A stretch of 8,235 nt of DNA from Bacteroidota bacterium. GTDB lineage: Bacteria > Bacteroidota > Bacteroidia > Flavobacteriales_D > Crocinitomicaceae. Position 1 is the stretch's first letter. Each line of letters opens with the position of its first letter. The stretch spans positions 1-8,235 of the forward strand of contig SBGS01000155.1 in assembly GCA_006226555.1 (NCBI GenBank). Reading direction: 5' to 3'. Shown piece after piece: positions 6,500 to 8,235 of the stretch. Under the pieces are notes generated by a model. That model made no database searches, was not told where the DNA came from, and saw nothing but the letters and a program-made list of their open reading frames with translations. A program made the position numbers and the translations under genes.

Positions 6500-7438
6500 A
6501 TACAACTTAATTTGAGAATATTTGGAAAGCAAGGCTTCTCCTTCTTCTTCAAGTTTCTTTAACCTTTGATTATCTACTTGTGTATTGGCGTATAAACTTC
6601 TGTGGGACAATTGACGGTGATACTGTTGTGCTTCCCGAAAAACACCTATGTCATCCGGATGTAATAAACTTTGCTCCAATCTCTCCCATAGAATATCCTT
6701 GGCCGTCTGATTGGGATGAACTAGGTCCTGCTCGAAGAAACGATAATCCCTTAATTCATCTATGATGAGCTCATAAGCTGGAATATATTCCACTCCCATA
6801 CTTTCCAGTTCTCTGGTCAGTTCAAGAAGTCTTCCCTTAGAAAGGTTATTTTCCCTCAGTCCATCTTTAGCATGACGTACGGGACTAACAGAAGCGTAGA
6901 TACATATAGAAGAATTGAATGATTTCAGCTGATCGATCAGTTTTTTCCAGGCAAGCACCATTTCTTCTACTGAAAACAATCGCTTTCTAAACTCAGATGC
7001 ATTTACTTTATGGCAATTAGCCACTATCTCCTCCTCCTTTAAATACTCGTATCCGAATGCAGTGCCAAAGGTTAGAATTAACTTGGCTTCTTTTTTTGAA
7101 AGCTCATTTCTTAATTGGTCTCTTAGTGATAATAATTTAGCATTCAGATCCTCTTGTGTATGCTCCCAAATTTCACCGGAAGCATCCCAGGATAAAAAAA
7201 TGCCATCCCTTTGCAATACTCTTGTTTCGACATCATTATTTATGGCCGAATCAATTAGTCTGTGAATCGCCATGGGGTGAAAGATCACTCCGAATGGATT
7301 AGATATTACGCTAAGACCAGATCGTTGAAAATATCCCTTCATATTGCTCGAAAAACAACTTCCAAGCAATATTAGCTGATCTCCTAACTTTACTTTGTTT
7401 GTATAAGATGGAAATGTCACATCAAGCTGCAACCTCAT
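6482..7438 (-). CDS. GSCFA-domain protein (SGNH hydrolase-like)
   Basis: This 318-residue protein has the name-giving motif of the GSCFA family as GSCFS (26-30), followed by ISNPFGVIFHP (45-55), FGTAF (124-128), NCHK (141-144), SPVRHAKDGLRENNLSK (185-201) and AYELIIDELRDYRFF (221-235). The pattern matches an SGNH-type esterase fold: S27 as candidate nucleophile and D238-x-x-H241 in QDLVHPN as candidate acid and base. The natural substrate is not known to me. No signal peptide or membrane segment is visible, so a cytoplasmic place is likely. The start is the ATG at 7438, whose bases overlap the recN stop codon (ATGA). The C-terminal tail, about residues 268-318, is charged and probably helical. 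Confidence 0.9.
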   Translation of the reverse strand: MRLQLDVTFPSYTNKVKLGDQLILLGSCFSSNMKGYFQRSGLSVISNPFGVIFHPMAIHRLIDSAINNDVETRVLQRDGIFLSWDASGEIWEHTQEDLNAKLLSLRDQLRNELSKKEAKLILTFGTAFGYEYLKEEEIVANCHKVNASEFRKRLFSVEEMVLAWKKLIDQLKSFNSSICIYASVSPVRHAKDGLRENNLSKGRLLELTRELESMGVEYIPAYELIIDELRDYRFFEQDLVHPNQTAKDILWERLEQSLLHPDDIGVFREAQQYHRQLSHRSLYANTQVDNQRLKKLEEEGEALLSKYSQIKLYKKGEI

Positions 7439-8235
7439 GATCCCAAAAGACTTTTAGCATTTGATCTGGCACCTTCTGTAATGGTATCGCCGCTCATAAG
7501 TCGAGCGATCTCATCTACCCGATCTTCATCAGAAAGCGTTTGAACTACAGTTTTAGTTCGTTCATCAACTCCAGTGAGTTTGTATACGCGGAGATGATGT
7601 TGGCCTTTTCCTGCAACCTGAGGCAAATGCGTAATGGCTATTACTTGCATAACCTCTCCCATCCTTCTCAGCGTTTGACCTATTCTCCCGGCAACATCAC
7701 CTGAAACACCCGTATCAATTTCATCGAACAAAACCGTCTGTAATTGCGTACGTTGCGATATGAGATATTGCAGGGAAAGCATAACACGAGAGAGCTCTCC
7801 ACCACTTGCTGCCTTTTGGATAGGAACGGTTGCCATTCCCTTATTCGGTGAGAATTCTATCGATACCACGGAATAACCTGTAGTATCGGGCTCGTTTCTT
7901 TCTGATAGCACAAAGCTCAATTTAGCATCAGGAAGTTTCAGTGCGTCCAATTCAGTTTTTAAATCGTCCTCAATTCTTTTACTTGCAACCAATCGCAATT
8001 GGTGCAACTCCATTCCTAAGTTCTTAAGCTTTACTTCCTTTTCAAGGATCTCTTTATTCAGCATGTTCAGCGAATCATCAGATGCCTTCACAGTATCAAC
8101 ACTTTGCTGAAGTTCATTCCTGTAGTTCACAAGATCATCCTGGTCGTGCAATTTGTATTTAAAGAGTAATCGATTGTATTCATCCAGAAGTCCTGAAATC
8201 CTTGACATTTCTGCAGGATCTGTTTCCAGTTTATT
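7435..8235 (-). CDS. recN: DNA repair protein RecN, C-terminal part (5' end outside window)
   Basis: The frame is open from the right edge to TGA at 7435-7437, giving 266 visible residues. RecN is usually about 550, so roughly the N-terminal half is outside. RecN is an SMC-like ATPase that acts in recombinational repair of double-strand breaks. Visible parts are the returning coiled coil (about 10-100), FSPNKGMATVPIQKAASGGELSR with the ABC signature (ASGGELSR, 143-150), Walker B VLFDEIDTGVSG (168 on) and the H-loop region ITHLPQVA (to 208). The Walker A motif is not in the window. The ATG at 8208 is internal: the sequence continues upstream (NKLETDPAE) as expected for RecN, so it is not the start. 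Confidence 0.96.
   Translation of the reverse strand, partial: NKLETDPAEMSRISGLLDEYNRLLFKYKLHDQDDLVNYRNELQQSVDTVKASDDSLNMLNKEILEKEVKLKNLGMELHQLRLVASKRIEDDLKTELDALKLPDAKLSFVLSERNEPDTTGYSVVSIEFSPNKGMATVPIQKAASGGELSRVMLSLQYLISQRTQLQTVLFDEIDTGVSGDVAGRIGQTLRRMGEVMQVIAITHLPQVAGKGQHHLRVYKLTGVDERTKTVVQTLSDEDRVDEIARLMSGDTITEGARSNAKSLLGS

Noticed and set aside
7435..8208. Complete short RecN starting at the ATG at 8208
   Set aside because: The frame continues upstream to the window edge with RecN-like sequence, and the Walker A half is missing, so the gene is cut by the window rather than short.

Overview
The window looks like ordinary chromosome of a member of the Bacteroidota, most likely a Flavobacteriales-like bacterium. 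This placement is inferred from gene content. The markers are a WbqC-family gene directly behind lepB, a GSCFA-domain gene behind recN, a C-terminal region resembling the gliding-motility/type IX secretion type B domain, AT-rich intergenic DNA, starts without Shine-Dalgarno sequences, and one promoter-like match to the Bacteroidota TTTG / TAnnTTTG pattern. There are no tRNA or rRNA genes, insertion sequences, CRISPR arrays or phage genes, and no gene-free stretch longer than 160 bases.

Layout. Positions 1-2064 (+) form a tightly packed series: the 3' end of lepB (signal peptidase I), a WbqC-family gene starting on GTG directly after the lepB stop, a secreted endonuclease/exonuclease/phosphatase-fold protein, and a 53-residue membrane protein coupled to it by an ATGA overlap. 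The small gene runs 29 bases into the 3' end of a convergent gene (2036-3421, -) for an exported 461-residue protein with an N-terminal beta-sandwich-like region. Upstream of that lies malate dehydrogenase (mdh, 3502-4440, -) with a clear intrinsic terminator.

A 160-bp divergent region (4441-4600) separates mdh from a two-gene operon: an ECF sigma factor (4601-5176, +) and, overlapping by ATGA, a 426-residue single-pass membrane protein (5173-6453, +). The position and N-terminus of the second protein are those of a Bacteroidota anti-sigma factor. Its periplasmic part, however, has a long N/T/S-rich linker, adhesin-like Ig/PKD-like modules and a C-terminus resembling the type IX secretion type B sorting domain. 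This is the most interesting locus in the window.

A strong terminator at 6472-6499 closes that operon, and its hairpin contains the stop codon of the convergent GSCFA-domain gene (6482-7438, -). The GSCFA gene overlaps the recN stop codon by ATGA. recN (DNA repair, 7435-8235, -) runs off the right edge, so its N-terminal half is not visible.

How the genes work together. Most are housekeeping or envelope genes: protein export (lepB), central metabolism (mdh), DNA repair (recN) and secreted or envelope proteins of unknown role. The sigma/membrane-protein pair is the only clear regulatory module. A plausible but untested reading is that it senses a state of the cell surface or of type IX secretion.
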